In this document: piece after piece, positions 24,596 through 37,499 of the stretch
Position numbering within the stretch: position 1 is the first letter of the stretch
How the letters are laid out: each line of letters begins with the position of its first letter
Assembly: GCA_038363925.1 (NCBI GenBank)
Contig: JAQQWL010000006.1
Span: 5,188,501-5,252,500 of the forward strand
DNA length: 64,000 bases
From: Apiospora phragmitis
Lineage: Eukaryota; Ascomycota; Sordariomycetes; Amphisphaeriales; Apiosporaceae
Direction: 5' to 3'
The notes under the pieces: generated by a model
What the model was told of the DNA's origin: nothing
The model's input: the letters and a program-made list of their open reading frames with translations, nothing else
Databases searched by the model: none
Translations under genes and position numbers: made by a program

Positions 24596-25459
24596 AATGC
24601 TGGTTTTTTACTAATTTCGAATATCCCGCGTATAATTAAAAACTATTTAAGTCGGTTTTTACTTTATAATATCTATAGTTTTCGGTATTTCTTTTTATTA
24701 GTTTTAATTAATATAATATTAATTTACTCGTTAAACTTTTTTAATCTACTCCTCGACCCTTTATAATTACCAATAGTATTTTTTATACGATATCGCTTTT
24801 TATATACTAATTAGTTTTTTTAAAAGCTCGATATTTAAAAATAAATTAAAATATCCTTTTTTACCTTCGTTATTTTATATAAGTTCTCTCGTTTTAAATA
24901 ATAATTAATTAAACTTTTTAAAGAACTTAATTAAATCCTTCCCTCGTTATTTAATCGTATTAAACCGGCTAATAACTTTCGTATAATATAAGAGGTTTAA
25001 GAAAGTTACGCGAAAAAGGGTTTAAATACTTCTTAAATAAGATTACTTAGATTAGATTCTTAGTTAACTTAAATTTATAATAAAGCTTTAATAATTACCG
25101 TTTTTTTAAAATCGGTTAAAAGTATATTATATAAGTTAGTAATTATTACTAATTATATATTTATTAATTTTAATCCTCGCCGTTAATTTAGCTTTAAATT
25201 CGGAGTAAAATAATAAGTCTTCTTTAATGAAAAAGGAGGGGTCGGGTAGCCGCGCGCGAGGTTTTTATATAGCTAGAATAACCGGCTACGATAATTAAAG
25301 TTCAGCGGCTAATAGTATTTATAGTATAAATATTACTTCTCGTAATAACTAGTTCTTTTCTCGTAATATTTATATTATCGTATTTAATTCTTAAAGCTAG
25401 GCTAAGAATTATTCGTACGAGGGTTATATTATTATGTAAAAAAAATAAGAGAATTCTAA

Positions 25460-25710
25460 TATAAAGTTTTAAACTAAGTAATATACTTTAATATTTATTT
25501 TTTCTAATTATAAAAAGAACTTTTTAAAAAGAAAAAAAAATCTTTTTAATTATTATATAAATATTACTTATCTATATACGTACTTCTATTTTAGTATATA
25601 TATACTCGGCATTTTTAATAAGTTTTATAAGAAACTAGAAATACTAATTAATAGGTCATAAAGGGGCCACGGGCCCCCGAGTCTTATTAATAAGGGTTTA
25701 TCCTATAATA
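25460..25710 (-). repeat. 5' LTR of the 3.0-kb retroelement
   Basis: 251 bases matching 22716-22965. Followed by GTATT at 25711-25715. The 8-kb gypsy element then inserted one base further right. Confidence 0.8.
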
Positions 25711-25716
25711 GTATTA

Positions 25717-26353
25717 TGTAACGAACGCTATCTAGGTTTTAAAAGAAACCTAGTAAGACGTACTAGGGTTTATATTAATAATACGAAGGAGTATCTAAAC
25801 GTGCGATAAAAGTCGCTTTTATCGATATAATAAGTAATAGCTTATAAGAACGAAGGTAATCGACGTATATAAGCTTAAAGATATTTATAATAGTTTTATT
25901 AAAGCTTTTTACCTTATTAATAAATTAAAATTAATATTTAAATTAATTATTAAGGTAAAAAGTATTTATATAAAATACGTAGGGAATATCCGTTATTATA
26001 TATTTAATCTCTTCCTTTATTAATTTATTAAATTATTTAACTTACCCTTATATTTTAATAATCCGGGTAATTTCTTTATTAATTAAATTACCGACTCACT
26101 TTGCCGTCCCCGGTGATCCTCGTGATCTATTACGTGACGTTATTTTTATTACTTTTTTAGGCCGTGTCCAGCCTGCTATTATTTAGGATACTGTTATCGT
26201 GGTCGCCGTACGTTTTTATAGTATTAGTACGTTTATATTAATATAGTTGGCGGCGCGGTCGGTGGCCGTGATATCGTACCCTAAGCGGGGTATTATAAAT
26301 CCGGCCCGGTGGTTTTATAGGTTTTAACCGCATGATTAGGTTAGGTCGTAATA
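25717..26353 (-). repeat. 3' LTR of the gypsy element
   Basis: 637 bases beginning TGTAACGAACGC on the plus strand. It contains GC-rich islands (GGCGGCGCGGTCGGTGGCCG; ATCCGGCCCGGTGG) that escaped RIP. Confidence 0.88.
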
Positions 26354-27639
26354 CTACTTTCCTTTTTTTAGTTACTTTATTTTCGAAACGCTAGGTTTTT
26401 TAAATATCTTTACCCGCCTATCGCGTTAGTTTTTAATAAGCTCCTTTTTTCTTTTCGTTATATCTTTATTATAATATTTATTTATTATATTAAGTCGAAT
26501 TAAAAAATCTATTCCTTATATAAAGTTTAAAAAAACCGAATAACGTTATAACTTAGTTACCCTTTTTAACGAGTTTAGTTTTAAGGTTATATCGTACTCT
26601 TTTTATTTAAAAAAAAAGTAGAAATATATTATATTAAATAATATTTCTCGCTATAAAGAATACGTTCGTTATAATCGGTTTTATAATAGTTCTAGTCTAT
26701 TAATTTTTACGATATCTCGGGTCGTTAATAAATCCCGTCGTCTGCGCTTTAAGGAATAGGCGGCTAGCGATTCTCTGCGCGAGGCGAGCGCGGCTCTGGA
26801 GAAGGCTTATTGGGAGGCTTAAAAGGCCTTTTAACGCCTGGAGCGAATTCGGTAATAGCGGAATTTTCTGGTGACGCGTGGCGTGGAAATAGCTAGGCGT
26901 AGTTTCTGTTCTTTAGACGAGCTGGAAGCGGCCGAGTATGCTAAGTCCAAGGCGGTTATCGAGGCGCAGTCTTTTAAAGCGTTTAAAATAATAGATTAAA
27001 ATATAATAAATTTTAACCTCGTTTTACTTTAAACGCCTATAGTTTTCTCGCAGTGTTTACTAAGTATTTCCTAAGTTTTTAAATATTATCTTTTAATAAG
27101 TAACCCTTTTATTAAACGAGGTATTAAAAATTTTATCCCTTTTTTTTATTAATAATTTTATTAATTTTATATTCGTATTAATCTATTTTAATTTTTAATT
27201 ATATATCGATTAAAGTTTTCTCGGCCGCTAGTTTAAATAATAAAATATAAAATATAAAGTGTATCCGTATTATTTTAAATAGTAATAATTAATAATTAGT
27301 TTTTAAAATAACTTTTATAATTTTAAATAGTTTCATTTTTTTAAAATTTAATTTATTATTTAATTATTTTATTTTAATATTTTATTATAAGAAATAAATC
27401 TTTTCTCTTTTTTTAAAGATTAATCTTTTTAACTTTATTTAATTAGTATATCTTTTTATTTATTATTAAAAAAAGGTAAAGTTTTATTATAATATAATTT
27501 AAAGTTCTTTTAATTTTTTAATTTATATAGTCGTAATTAGTACTAGCTTTTTTTTTAAAGGTTTTTTAATAATTTCTAAGTTATATTTATAATTCGCTCG
27601 GAATAATAAAATACGTATAGCTTCGTTATTTACGTTATT

Positions 27640-28070
27640 ATAGGCGAATTAAGTTATAAGTAATAATTATATTTAATTATTTTATTTATAGTTAATATAA
27701 TAATATAGGTATTATTTTAAAGTTTAATTTATTTATTCGATTTATTTATTCGTTTAAGGGTAGTAAGTTATAAATAGTTTATATTTAATTCTAAATTATA
27801 TTATAAATAATTTTTAAAATTTAGCGGTAAATAGTTTATTTTTATTAGAAATAATTATTTCGGATAGCCCGTATTAATTAACGATTATTTAAAAAAATAT
27901 ATATATTAAATTATTAATATCGCTAAATTTTTTATACGGTAAGAAATAGGTATATTTCGTAAATTTATTTATAATTATTAGGATGTTATCGTAATTAATT
28001 TTAGTTAAGGGTTTTTTCGATAGGGGTAGTTTGACGACGAAATCGAGCGTAATAGTTTTCTATGCTCTGT
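27640..28070 (-). pseudogene. Gypsy integrase core relic
   Basis: Read on the minus strand, with many stops, the landmarks of a Ty3/gypsy integrase appear in order. These are ISLDFVVKLPLS, then YDNILIIINKFTKYTYFLPY, then a TGYP-like segment, a YYP.TN...IE tract in place of HPQTDGQTER, and a final FAYNN. The first catalytic Asp (in LDF) is retained. Confidence 0.8.
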
Positions 28071-29299
28071 TTAGTAGTAGGATTGGCTGTAGCTTTCCGT
28101 ACGGCCGGTATCGGGTAGCTTTTGTTTTATTATAGAGGTTGTATTTACCGATCACCTTAATCACGATTAGTTTGAGGTTTCTACAGTTAAATTGTTTAGT
28201 AATTCTCTTTTAAGTTTTAAATATTTTTTAATATCCGTGTATAAGGTATTTATAAAATTCTTAAATAAAGTTTTCGCGGTATCGCTTAGGGATATAGATT
28301 TTATTTCGGTAGAAGGTGAGACCGTCGCGGTCCTCGAGGAGATCTTTAGGGTAGTTCGCGGGGTCGGGGGTTTAATTAAATTGCCGGAACTTAGCGACCT
28401 AATCGTTATTATATTAGATATAGCTTGTAACGTTTAGTTATTTCGATAATATAAGGTTATTATTCTAGTTATAAATAAGGATAGTTTATATTTTAAGCGG
28501 GGCTTTTTTTTAATAATTCGGTTATTAATTTAATATATTAACGCGACTATTTTCGTTATTTTTTCGGTAAATAATAATAAGGTTAAATTTTAATAAGAAT
28601 TTAAACTATTATATTTATTATTTATTTAATTTTTTAATAATAATAAACATTATAAAGTTTTTATAATGGGTATAAATTTTAATTAGTTTTATTATTTCGT
28701 TAAAATAATATTTTTATTTTTTATAAGTTTTAATAATAATTATTAATTCTTTATTATAAATTTAATAATTAAGTTTTAATTTATTAAACTTTTTTAAAAA
28801 GAATATAATCGGGTATAATTTTTTATTATTATTTCGTTAATTAAATTATTTTCCGATTACGTAGTTTAATACGTCGGTTTCGATTTTAAAAGGTTTAAAC
28901 AGGTTTATTACGCAAAGTATTAGTTCGTTAAAAATTCGTTCTTTAATATCGTAAAAAGCTTTATCTTTTTTCTCCATTTATTAGAATAATTTATCCTTTT
29001 TTATTAAGTTTATTAAAAATATCGCTATTTTATTAAATCTAGGAACGAAAATTTAATAAGAATTAATTAATTTTAAAAAGGATTTAACTTTTATAACGCT
29101 TATAGGCGTAAACTATTCTTTAATTATTAAAATTTTTAAAGGTTTTATTTAAATTTCGCTTAAAGATATTACGTATTTTACGAAAGTAACGGATCGTTAA
29201 TAGAATTCGCTTTTTTTTAAATTAATTAATAGGTTAATATTCTATAGCTTTTAAAATATTAATTTTATATACTCTCGGTACTACTCGTTATTTTTAAAA

Positions 29300-29860
29300 T
29301 AAATAAAGATATTATTAAAGTATATTATAATAAACTTATTAAGCTATTTTTATAAAATATAATTAATTATAAATTAAAAATTAATTAATATATTAATTAA
29401 TTTAAAAAATATAGTTTAATATTCGAAATAATTATACTTAATTTAAAACGCGGTTTTCTATTCTTCTCCTTTTTTAATTCGGATTAAGTTATATATATTA
29501 AAAAGGTCGAATATTATAAAAATTTTAATATATTATAATTTATTTTATAAATTATTAATTAAAAATAAAAAGTACTAGTTTTTAATAATAATTTCGTTAA
29601 GTTTTTAATAATTAATATATATACGCTATTTAGGTTTTCTATCCTTGCTCTTTTTTAGGACGAAGAGGATAAAAAAGCTTGTTAATAATATAGATAGCCG
29701 GATAACTCTTTTTTCGAGGTTCTCCGTAATATACTCTTTTAAAGCTTATTTACATTCTTAATTAAGTTTATATATAAGTATAAATAAGGGTTCCTTCTTA
29801 TTTTTAAAAGGTATCTCATAATCTTATTTTATATAAAGCGGTAAGCCTGTTTTTAATTTT
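29300..29860 (-). pseudogene. Gypsy reverse transcriptase relic with YxDD changed to YFNN
   Basis: On the minus strand DYEIPFK, EPLFILIYKLN, ALKEYI.ENLEKR.IR, LFVLKKSKDRKP, YNLIRIK and KTAF follow in RT order. The catalytic YxDD box at 29322-29311 reads Tyr-Phe-Asn-Asn: both GAT/GAC codons have become AAT, a G-to-A change typical of RIP. Stops interrupt the frame throughout. Confidence 0.82.
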
Positions 29861-31634
29861 TTATTAAAAAATACTTCGAATTATTAATACTCTTTTAATA
29901 TAATCGTTATAACGTTCAGCTTAGGCTTTTTAATAATAATATATTTTTTAAAAATTTTAAGTTTATTAAAAGGTCGCTTTTTAAACCTCTTTTTAATATA
30001 TTTTATTAAAATTAACCTATTTTTTAATTAATTTTAAAATTATTTACCCGTAATTAAAGTATTTTTAAAATTATATCTTATCCTGTAACGTTTATAATAT
30101 TATACGTAATTCGTTTATAATATTTTTTAATATTAATTAAAAAGTTCGTAACTTCTTTTCGTATTTCTTTATTATTATAAGTTATAAATCTTCTATCGAC
30201 AGTCTTTAAGTCGGTATAAAGCGTTTTTCTCCTATTATTCGAATTTAAAGTAATTAATAATTCGTAATAAAATATAGTTTTTTTATACTCCGCTATCGAG
30301 TAGCGCTCTAATATAAGCTCTTTTTATACTTATTATTAATATAATATATTTATAAATAGCTCGATTATTTATTGTTTAATATAAGGACCTGTTTTAATCC
30401 GCCTATTATTATTTTTTTATAATAACCGGCGTTTATTTTTCGAACGCTGTTCTTATAAGTAATTAATAATTTTTTATAATTAATCTTTATATCGTTATTA
30501 TTATTTTTTTTGTTCTTTATAAAACGCTTTTTAATATATTAATAAGGGTGTTTTTATACTTTCCCCCGTATAAAATACTACCCTTAATACTTAAAATCCG
30601 GGTTTTTTAAATAGTTTAAAAATTTATTAAGTTCGCGATAACTTATAAACGTTTTATAAATTCTTTAATATATTAAAAAGGTTCTTTTATTAAATATATA
30701 TTTATATATTTTAAAAATATTAAACGTTTTCTTTTAAACGTTTATAAGCTCGCGATTTTTTTTAAACGTATTTAAAATATTAATTCTCGAAACACTCTTT
30801 TTAATCTCGTCCTTTTAAATAATACCGTCGTAATTACCGTAAATCTCTTTATATTAATAGGTACGCGCGTCGTCCGTCGAGGGTCGACGTTTAGATTTTT
30901 TTAATAATATAATCCGGGTATAGTTATATAATAGGTTATTTATTAATCCTTCGGGGAAACTATTTATACTCGAGTTTCTTCGCGAAATATTCTATATAAA
31001 TATTATATATATACGAAATCTATAAAAACGTAAAGTATTCTTCGTATATAAAAGAAATTCGTAAATCGTCCTTTATAGCGTAATTACCGTAAATTCTTTA
31101 ATTAAACTTAGTCGTAATAAGTACTTAATATAAATATTTAGAATCGGGGTAAGGAATATTAGGAATAGCTAACTATTTATTAGTCTTTAAATCTTTAAAC
31201 TTAGCGATTTTATATATTAATTCGTTTATAAGCATACTTATTAAGCGTTTATAATTTATAAATTATTTTAACTAGCTCGTAATATTATTTATTAAATCGC
31301 TATCTTCGTTATAAAAAAGGGGTCGTTCCCTTCATATTATTATAATACTTCGGCTATAATCCTTTTTACTTCCCGGAGCTTTAGGGAACTATCCGGTACT
31401 TTCTTTATCCGCTAAGTAGGAAGTGTACCTATTATTATAATAAGTTATTTAGAATAAATTACCGTATTTAATAATAATATTATTATTTTTAATAATTATT
31501 ATAAAGGTATTTTTTATTTTAATAGTATTAATATATTATTTTTTTAAAATTTATTAAAATTTTTTTTTTCGGTATTCGATATTTTTAAACGTAATATCTT
31601 AGTTTTTAATAGTTATAATAAATACCGCGTAATT

Positions 31635-32016
31635 TTTTATTTTATTTATTTTATTTATTTTATTTATTTTATTTATTTTATTTATTTTATTTATTTTATT
31701 TATTTTATTTATTTTATTTATTTTATTTATTTTATTTATTTTATTTATTTTATTTATTTTATTTATTTTATTTATTTTATTTATTTTATTTATTTTATTT
31801 ATTTTATTTATTTTATTTATTTTATTTATTTTATTTATTTTATTTATTTTATTTATTTTATTTATTTTATTTATTTTATTTATTTTATTTATTTTATTTA
31901 TTTTATTTATTTTATTTATTTTATTTATTTTATTTATTTTATTTATTTTATTTATTTTATTTATTTTATTTATTTTATTTATTTTATTTATTTTATTTAT
32001 TTTATTTATTTTATTT
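31635..32016. repeat. (TTTTATTTA)n 9-bp tandem array, about 42 copies
   Basis: About 380 bases of an almost perfect 9-base unit inside the gypsy element, between the RT region and the 5' LTR. Uniformity contrasts with the mutated surroundings, so it must have expanded or been homogenised after RIP. Confidence 0.92.
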
Positions 32017-33109
32017 AATTTATTTAATAGCGTTAAAGTTTATAGGTTTATTATAATAATTATATACCGTAATATTTTTAAGCGGTATATAATTATATTA
32101 ATATAATTACCCCGTATTAATTTAAGTTTAATTAATTTATTATTAAGGTCCGCCTTATTTTTCGTAACATTACTCATATATACAGGTATTAATTTTAATA
32201 ATAAATTCTATATATAAAAAGAAATTATTAAAAGCGTTAAGCCGGCTAAATTTATTCTTAATATTATCCTTTAATTCTTAATAATATATTATAATCTTTA
32301 TAGCTTCGGTATAATTTAATTAAATTATAATACACCGGAACTCGGCTATATAAAAAGCGGCTAATCTTTTTTACTTAAGGGTTTTAAATTCTCTCTCCGC
32401 CTGTCGCTTTTTGTCGAGGTCCTAAAAAAATAACTTAAAGGCTTATTCGAAGCCGTTATAACTTTCGAAAATATGTTATACCTCTGTGCGGTATAGCTTA
32501 ATTTATTAGTCGTTTTTTATAAGTTTATTTAAATAAGGTTTAAACTAAGCGAGTACTTTACCTTTAAAAAACGAGGCGGCGTAAATAACTCGTTAGGTAT
32601 CGTTTTAGAACATCTTTTTATAAAACCGTTAATAAGTTTTAACCTAAATAAAGAAACCTCGAAAGTTTTCGCTTATTCCGTTAAAAGGGGTTAACGTGCT
32701 GATCTTTATACCCTTTTTTAATATAATAAGGGTCTAAATAATATTAATAGCTGTATAAAAAAGATATATTTCTTTACGTAATTTATTAATATTATAAGGT
32801 ATCTATTTTAAAATATTTTTAATTAAGAGCTCGTTACGTTCTTTTTTAAGTTTAATATAATAATATTAATAATTAGCGCTTTTTTACTCGAGTTTTTTAA
32901 TTTATTTAACTAGCGTTTATTGGGTAAGTTTATTATTACTATTATTGTTATCGATATTTATAATAAGGTCCCATTAAGAGGTACTAAAAGTAATAATACG
33001 AATTTTTCCTTATCGGGTAATATTATTAAAGCTAAGTATAAATATAATTCTTATAATATTATTATTTAAAAATTTAAATAATAATTTATAAGAATAAAAG
33101 TGATTAAAA

Positions 33110-33746
33110 TATAATAAACGTTATTTAAATGCTAAAAAAAAAACTAATAAAACGTATTAAAGTTTATATTAATAATACGAGGAAGTATTTAAACGTGTAA
33201 TAAAAATCGCTTTTATTAATATAATAAATAATAATTTATAAAAACAAAGGTAATTAAAATATATAAGTTTAGAAATATTTATAATAGTTTTATTAAAGCT
33301 TTTTATTTTATTAATAAATTAAAATTAATATTTAAATTAATTATTAAAATAAAGAGTATTTATATAAATACGTAAAAAATATCCGTTATTATATATTTAA
33401 TTTCTTTCCTCACTAATTTATTAGATTACTTAGCTTACCCTTATATTCTAGTAATCCGGGTGATCTCTTTATTAATTAAATCACCGACTCACTTCGCCGT
33501 CCCCGGTAATCCCCGTGATTTATCACGTGACGTTATCCTTGCTACTTCTTTAGGCCGTATCCAGCCTATTACTATTTAAGATATTGTCGTCGTGGTCGCC
33601 GTGCGCTTTTATAATATTAGTACGTTTATATTAGTATAGCTGGCGGCGCGGTCGGTGGCCGTAACATCATACCTTAGGCGGGGTATTATAAATCCGGCCC
33701 GGTGGTTTTATGGGTCTTGGCCGTATGATTAGGTCAGGTCGTAACA
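33110..33746 (-). repeat. 5' LTR of the gypsy element
   Basis: 637 bases, same length as the other LTR. It ends GTCGTAACA, followed by TATTA. Its right half is less mutated than its left half. Confidence 0.88.
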
Positions 33747-34094
33747 TATTATTAATAAATAAATATATATTTAAAAGAATAAAATTATTCGGATTAAAAT
33801 TCGATACGTAATCTTTTTTTAAATTTAAGTAGCGGTGAATTATAATAGAGGTCGATAAAAGGGTTAATTATAAAATAAAGTTAATTATAAAGTAACGTAC
33901 GATATAATAACGAGCTTATTAATAAAAAAAATATAATATTTAATAATATAACGAAAAAGTATTATTTAAAAAAATAAATAAAAATATAATATTTTAAATA
34001 ATTAAATAAATAAATTAAAATATAAAAAAGTAAATAAAAGCTAATTTAAAAAAAGATAGAGTTATAAAAAACGATAATAAATAATAATATTTTA
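33747..34094. other. AT-rich unassigned spacer
   Basis: Old target sequence to the right of the gypsy element. Nothing recognised. Confidence 0.4.
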
Positions 34095-35954
34095 ACGTAT
34101 CCTATAAGCGAATATCCTACACAAACGAATGTCCTATTTTTATAAATTTCTTTATAGCCTCAACCTTTTTTTATATTTTTTTACGTCCGAAAATATTATA
34201 ACTTTAAAAAGAAAATAATATAATTCTAGCGTTTTAAACGCTTTAAAAAGACTTAATTTTAAATATACGAAAAGCTGTATTAATTTAATACGTCTTATCG
34301 AAAACTTTACAGCGTAAACGAAATAATTAACCTATACGACGTAAAATATTTACGAATTCTTAAAAGCTTCTAAATTCCGAAAAAGATACGGTTATTCGAT
34401 ATATTATTAATTTAAATACGCGATCGTTTCTTCCCCGATTAAATAATATAAAAAATATAACGAATCGATTACTTCATTTACGTAACGCGAAACGCGTCGG
34501 CGTTAACTAGGCCTTTAACTTCGTACGATAATAACTAGACCTCCGGACGCGTTTTAACCGAAGAATTAATTATTAAAAAATCCTTTATAAAAATCCCGAC
34601 GCGTATCGCGCGTAGTTTACCTTCGTACGGAATATAATTTATAAGTACGGGATTTAAAAAGAGGATATTTATAACTTCGACGAGACCGGCTTTCTTATAA
34701 ACTAAATCTCGTTTAAAATAGTCGTAACTACTTCCGATTAACGCGGAAAGTTTAAAATAATATAATAAAAGAACCGGGAATAAGTTATAATTATTTAAGG
34801 CGTCGGATTACACGGTTACGCCATCCCTTCGTACATCATCTTTATTAAGAAAACGCACCTCTCTTCCTAATACGAAAACAGCCTATTACCGAAGGATTAG
34901 GTGATCGTAATTACTAAAAATAGTTGGACCACGAATAAAAAAGGCGAGGACTAAATTCGATAGTTTAATTAATATATTAAGTCTCGTATAAAGGGTCGTT
35001 ATCGCCTCTTAGTCTTAGACGGTTACGAAAGTTACTACTCGATAGCTTTTAAGCTTTATTATAAAAAAAACTCGATTATTATACTTTATATACCTTCTTA
35101 TTCGTCGTATAAACTCTAACCTCTTAATATCGGTTATTTTTATATATTAAAAAAAGCGTACGAAAAAGAAATTAAATATCTTATACGGGCGCATGTTACT
35201 TATATTTTAAAAGAAGACTTCCTACTAACGTTTTTAAAAGCGTTCTAAGCGATTTTCACCGTTTCGAATATACGAGGAAGCTTTCAAAAAATAGGACTCG
35301 TCCCGTATAATCCGAAATATATTATTTTATAATTAGATATAAAGTTACGTACTTTAACACTTCTAGGGATATTTTCCGGCCTACCTCTTCCTTAAGAATT
35401 AAAAACTTTAAATAACCCGATTAAAGCCTAATCCTAAACCGAATACGTTCGAAACCGTATCGTACGGTATTAAAATAACTCTTCGATATTTATTTTAATT
35501 AGCCTTAACCAAATCGTAAAGGCTATAACATATATTATATACCGAGTTACTCTTTTAAAAAACAAGAACGCGACACTTCGAAAAATAAATAAAATACTTA
35601 GCTGGCGCCGCCGTACAAAAAAAAACGGTTATAAAATAAAAGATTACTTCGTATATAAGCTAGAGAAAACTTATAATCTTAAAAGGATATTAATAAATAA
35701 TTATAAAACGAATCGCGTTAAAAAAGTAATCGTACGAAAACGTTTAAGACACGCTTATAACGCTATAGAATTTATAAAAAGCCCGGGTATAATACGCGTA
35801 CTTATTAGAATAATATAGAAGTATTTAAAAATAAAGATTCCGATTAATTTTAATATTTTAAATACGTTATAGTAAAATTAATTTATATTTTATTAAAAGG
35901 GGTATAAAAGAATGGGATATTCGCTTATATAGGATATTCGCTTATAGGATACGT
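34095..35954 (+). mobile_element. Fot1/pogo-type DNA transposon, copy A1 (1860 bp)
   Basis: Terminal inverted repeats of about 45 bases (ACGTATCCTATAAGCG at the left, complement CGCTTATAGGATACGT at the right) with TA on both sides. The plus-strand interior reads as a pogo/Fot1 DDE transposase. Visible motifs are WFNLVRN-like FTFVRNIIYKYGI, EDIYNFDETGF (34658-34690, first Asp intact), VVTTSD, HLSS.YENSLLPKD, TNKKGED, LLVLDGYESYYS (second Asp intact) and IPSYSSYKL.PLNIGYF, where the third Asp now reads Asn. Several stops. Confidence 0.88.
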
Positions 35955-37499
35955 TATAAATAAAATTAAACGCTTAAAAAGATAATTAAAGGTTAATTAA
36001 AAACTTAACGAGAGTATTACTTTTATTAAATAAGCTTTCGTACATACGTATTAATTCCGGGTTTAATTGAGGTTATATCGTTATATTCTATTATTTATAT
36101 TTATTTTTAATACGAGCTACGAGGGGCATCGTATACCCCTCTTTATAAAATAAAAAAGGGGTTCGTACGCGTAGGTATATAACACCCCTTTTAAAATAAT
36201 ATAAATATTTAGCTGTTTTAATACTAGCAGTTTTTTATTTTAATAATAGAGTTAGTTTATTCCCCGTTTTTAAATACGAGCCTTCCTTTTATAATAGTTT
36301 TATACGGTTAAGCTACTTTAATTCGATATTCGATACCTATTTAAACCGTATAAGTAATATTATACCTTTTTAACGTTAATTCGGTTAAATAGTAGGTCCC
36401 TTCGAGTAATTATTTTAATCGGCCGAAAATAGTAATAATAACGAGGGCTCCGTTATATATTAAACGTTATACCTCGTTAAAAACTACCTTTATTAGTTTT
36501 ATAAATAAATATTCTTTTATACGTAAATAATTTATACGGTTTAAATTCTTTTTTCTTTTTATATATATATATATATATTTTACTCGCCGTACGAGTCTAG
36601 CTTTTTAACGTACGCCTCGACGCGTATAATAAAACTGTTCGTCGAAACTATCCTATTCGAGAGCTCGTAATACGAGTTAACGCTTATTTAGTATTATTTT
36701 TAAGATTTTAATTAATTATTTCTCGGCGTATTTACTTTTTAATTATGTAATAATAATCGTTATTTAATTTATAAAGTATTATATCTTTAAAGGGGTAACG
36801 ACTTTATTTTAATCGGTCTTATTATTATAAATAGCTCGGCTTAAAGAGATATCGTAATTCGTAACGTACGCTAGACTAGATAATCGTACGGTGTAGTCCG
36901 GCGGTACCGGAGTTAGAGAAGGAAAAGGGACGATGTCTTGCGACGCTTAAATACTTAGGAATCTAGGGTTAGACGTCGGGCCTAGAGTATCCCCGTGGTG
37001 TCGCGGACGATTACTCCGTACGGAGATCGGGTGTTTCTCGCTTAGGCGGCGGTTATTCGACTGTGTGTTCTCGAGAAGAGTATAAAATATCCTTTTTTCG
37101 GGTTTCCGAAATCGGTTTTATCGGTCGGTCTCGTAGTAGGTAAGAGCGGCCGGTAGTACTAGACTTGCGAGCTTACTTTTAAAGGATCCGTTTACTATTA
37201 TATTAACTCCGTTTCCTTCGAAGTAATAATAAAGCTCTTTTTAAAACGTACGGTTAATTTAATCGAAATAGTATTCGGTTTATTTTTCGAATTTTATATT
37301 AAATATTTTTTAAAAGAAAGTTTTTTTTTATTTTTAATATATAGTATTTTAAAAAAGTTCGTACGAGGTACGTCGTAAGTAATTCGAGTATTATTTTTTT
37401 AAAAAGTATATTTGAAAGTTCGAGTTCTTAAAAATCGAGGTTAACGTTTTTTTTTAATTATTAATAAAATCTCGGTATTTTAAGATATTTTTTCGTATA
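35955..37499. other. AT-rich unassigned segment with a GC island
   Basis: Contains an (AT)n tract at about 36559-36576 and a comparatively GC-rich, CpG-containing island at about 36,840-37,200 that includes a TATAAAATA box. This could be an LTR or promoter of an unrecognised element. A 60-base segment at 35971-36030 is identical to part of copy A2. Confidence 0.45.

Larger units (their letters stand above)
22716..25710 (-). mobile_element. Truncated LTR retroelement, 3.0 kb, with 250-bp LTRs and GTATT target duplication
   Basis: Two ~250-base direct repeats (22716-22965 and 25460-25710) share a conserved GGGCCCCCGAGTCTTATTAA block. Each is flanked outside by GTATT (22711-22715 and 25711-25715), a 5-base target duplication. 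On the minus strand a polypurine tract (six A then G-rich, 22985-22967) directly precedes the left LTR, so that is the 3' LTR and the element reads right to left. A gag zinc-knuckle relic lies near the 5' LTR. Most of pol is missing. A Fot1-type copy (B2) occupies the middle and is itself truncated, so a deletion followed insertion. Confidence 0.8.
25717..33746 (-). mobile_element. Ty3/gypsy LTR retrotransposon, 8,030 bp, RIP-inactivated
   Basis: LTRs of 637 bases each lie at 25717-26353 and 33110-33746. The 5-base target duplication TATTA occurs at 25712-25716 and 33747-33751. Termini are TG...CA except where RIP changed them (33110 begins TA; 26353 ends TA). The coding strand is minus. Reverse transcriptase motifs lie at about 29,300-29,860 and integrase at about 27,640-28,070. 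The order RT then integrase is the gypsy order. No long frame survives. A 9-bp satellite-like tract lies in the 5' internal part. Confidence 0.9.

Noticed and set aside
28192..28437. Open frame inside the gypsy element, plus strand
   Set aside because: The coding strand of the element is minus; this is a chance frame in a GC-richer patch.
31635..32016. Telomere or centromere repeat
   Set aside because: The 9-bp AT unit is not a fungal telomere repeat (TTAGGG) and sits inside a retrotransposon.
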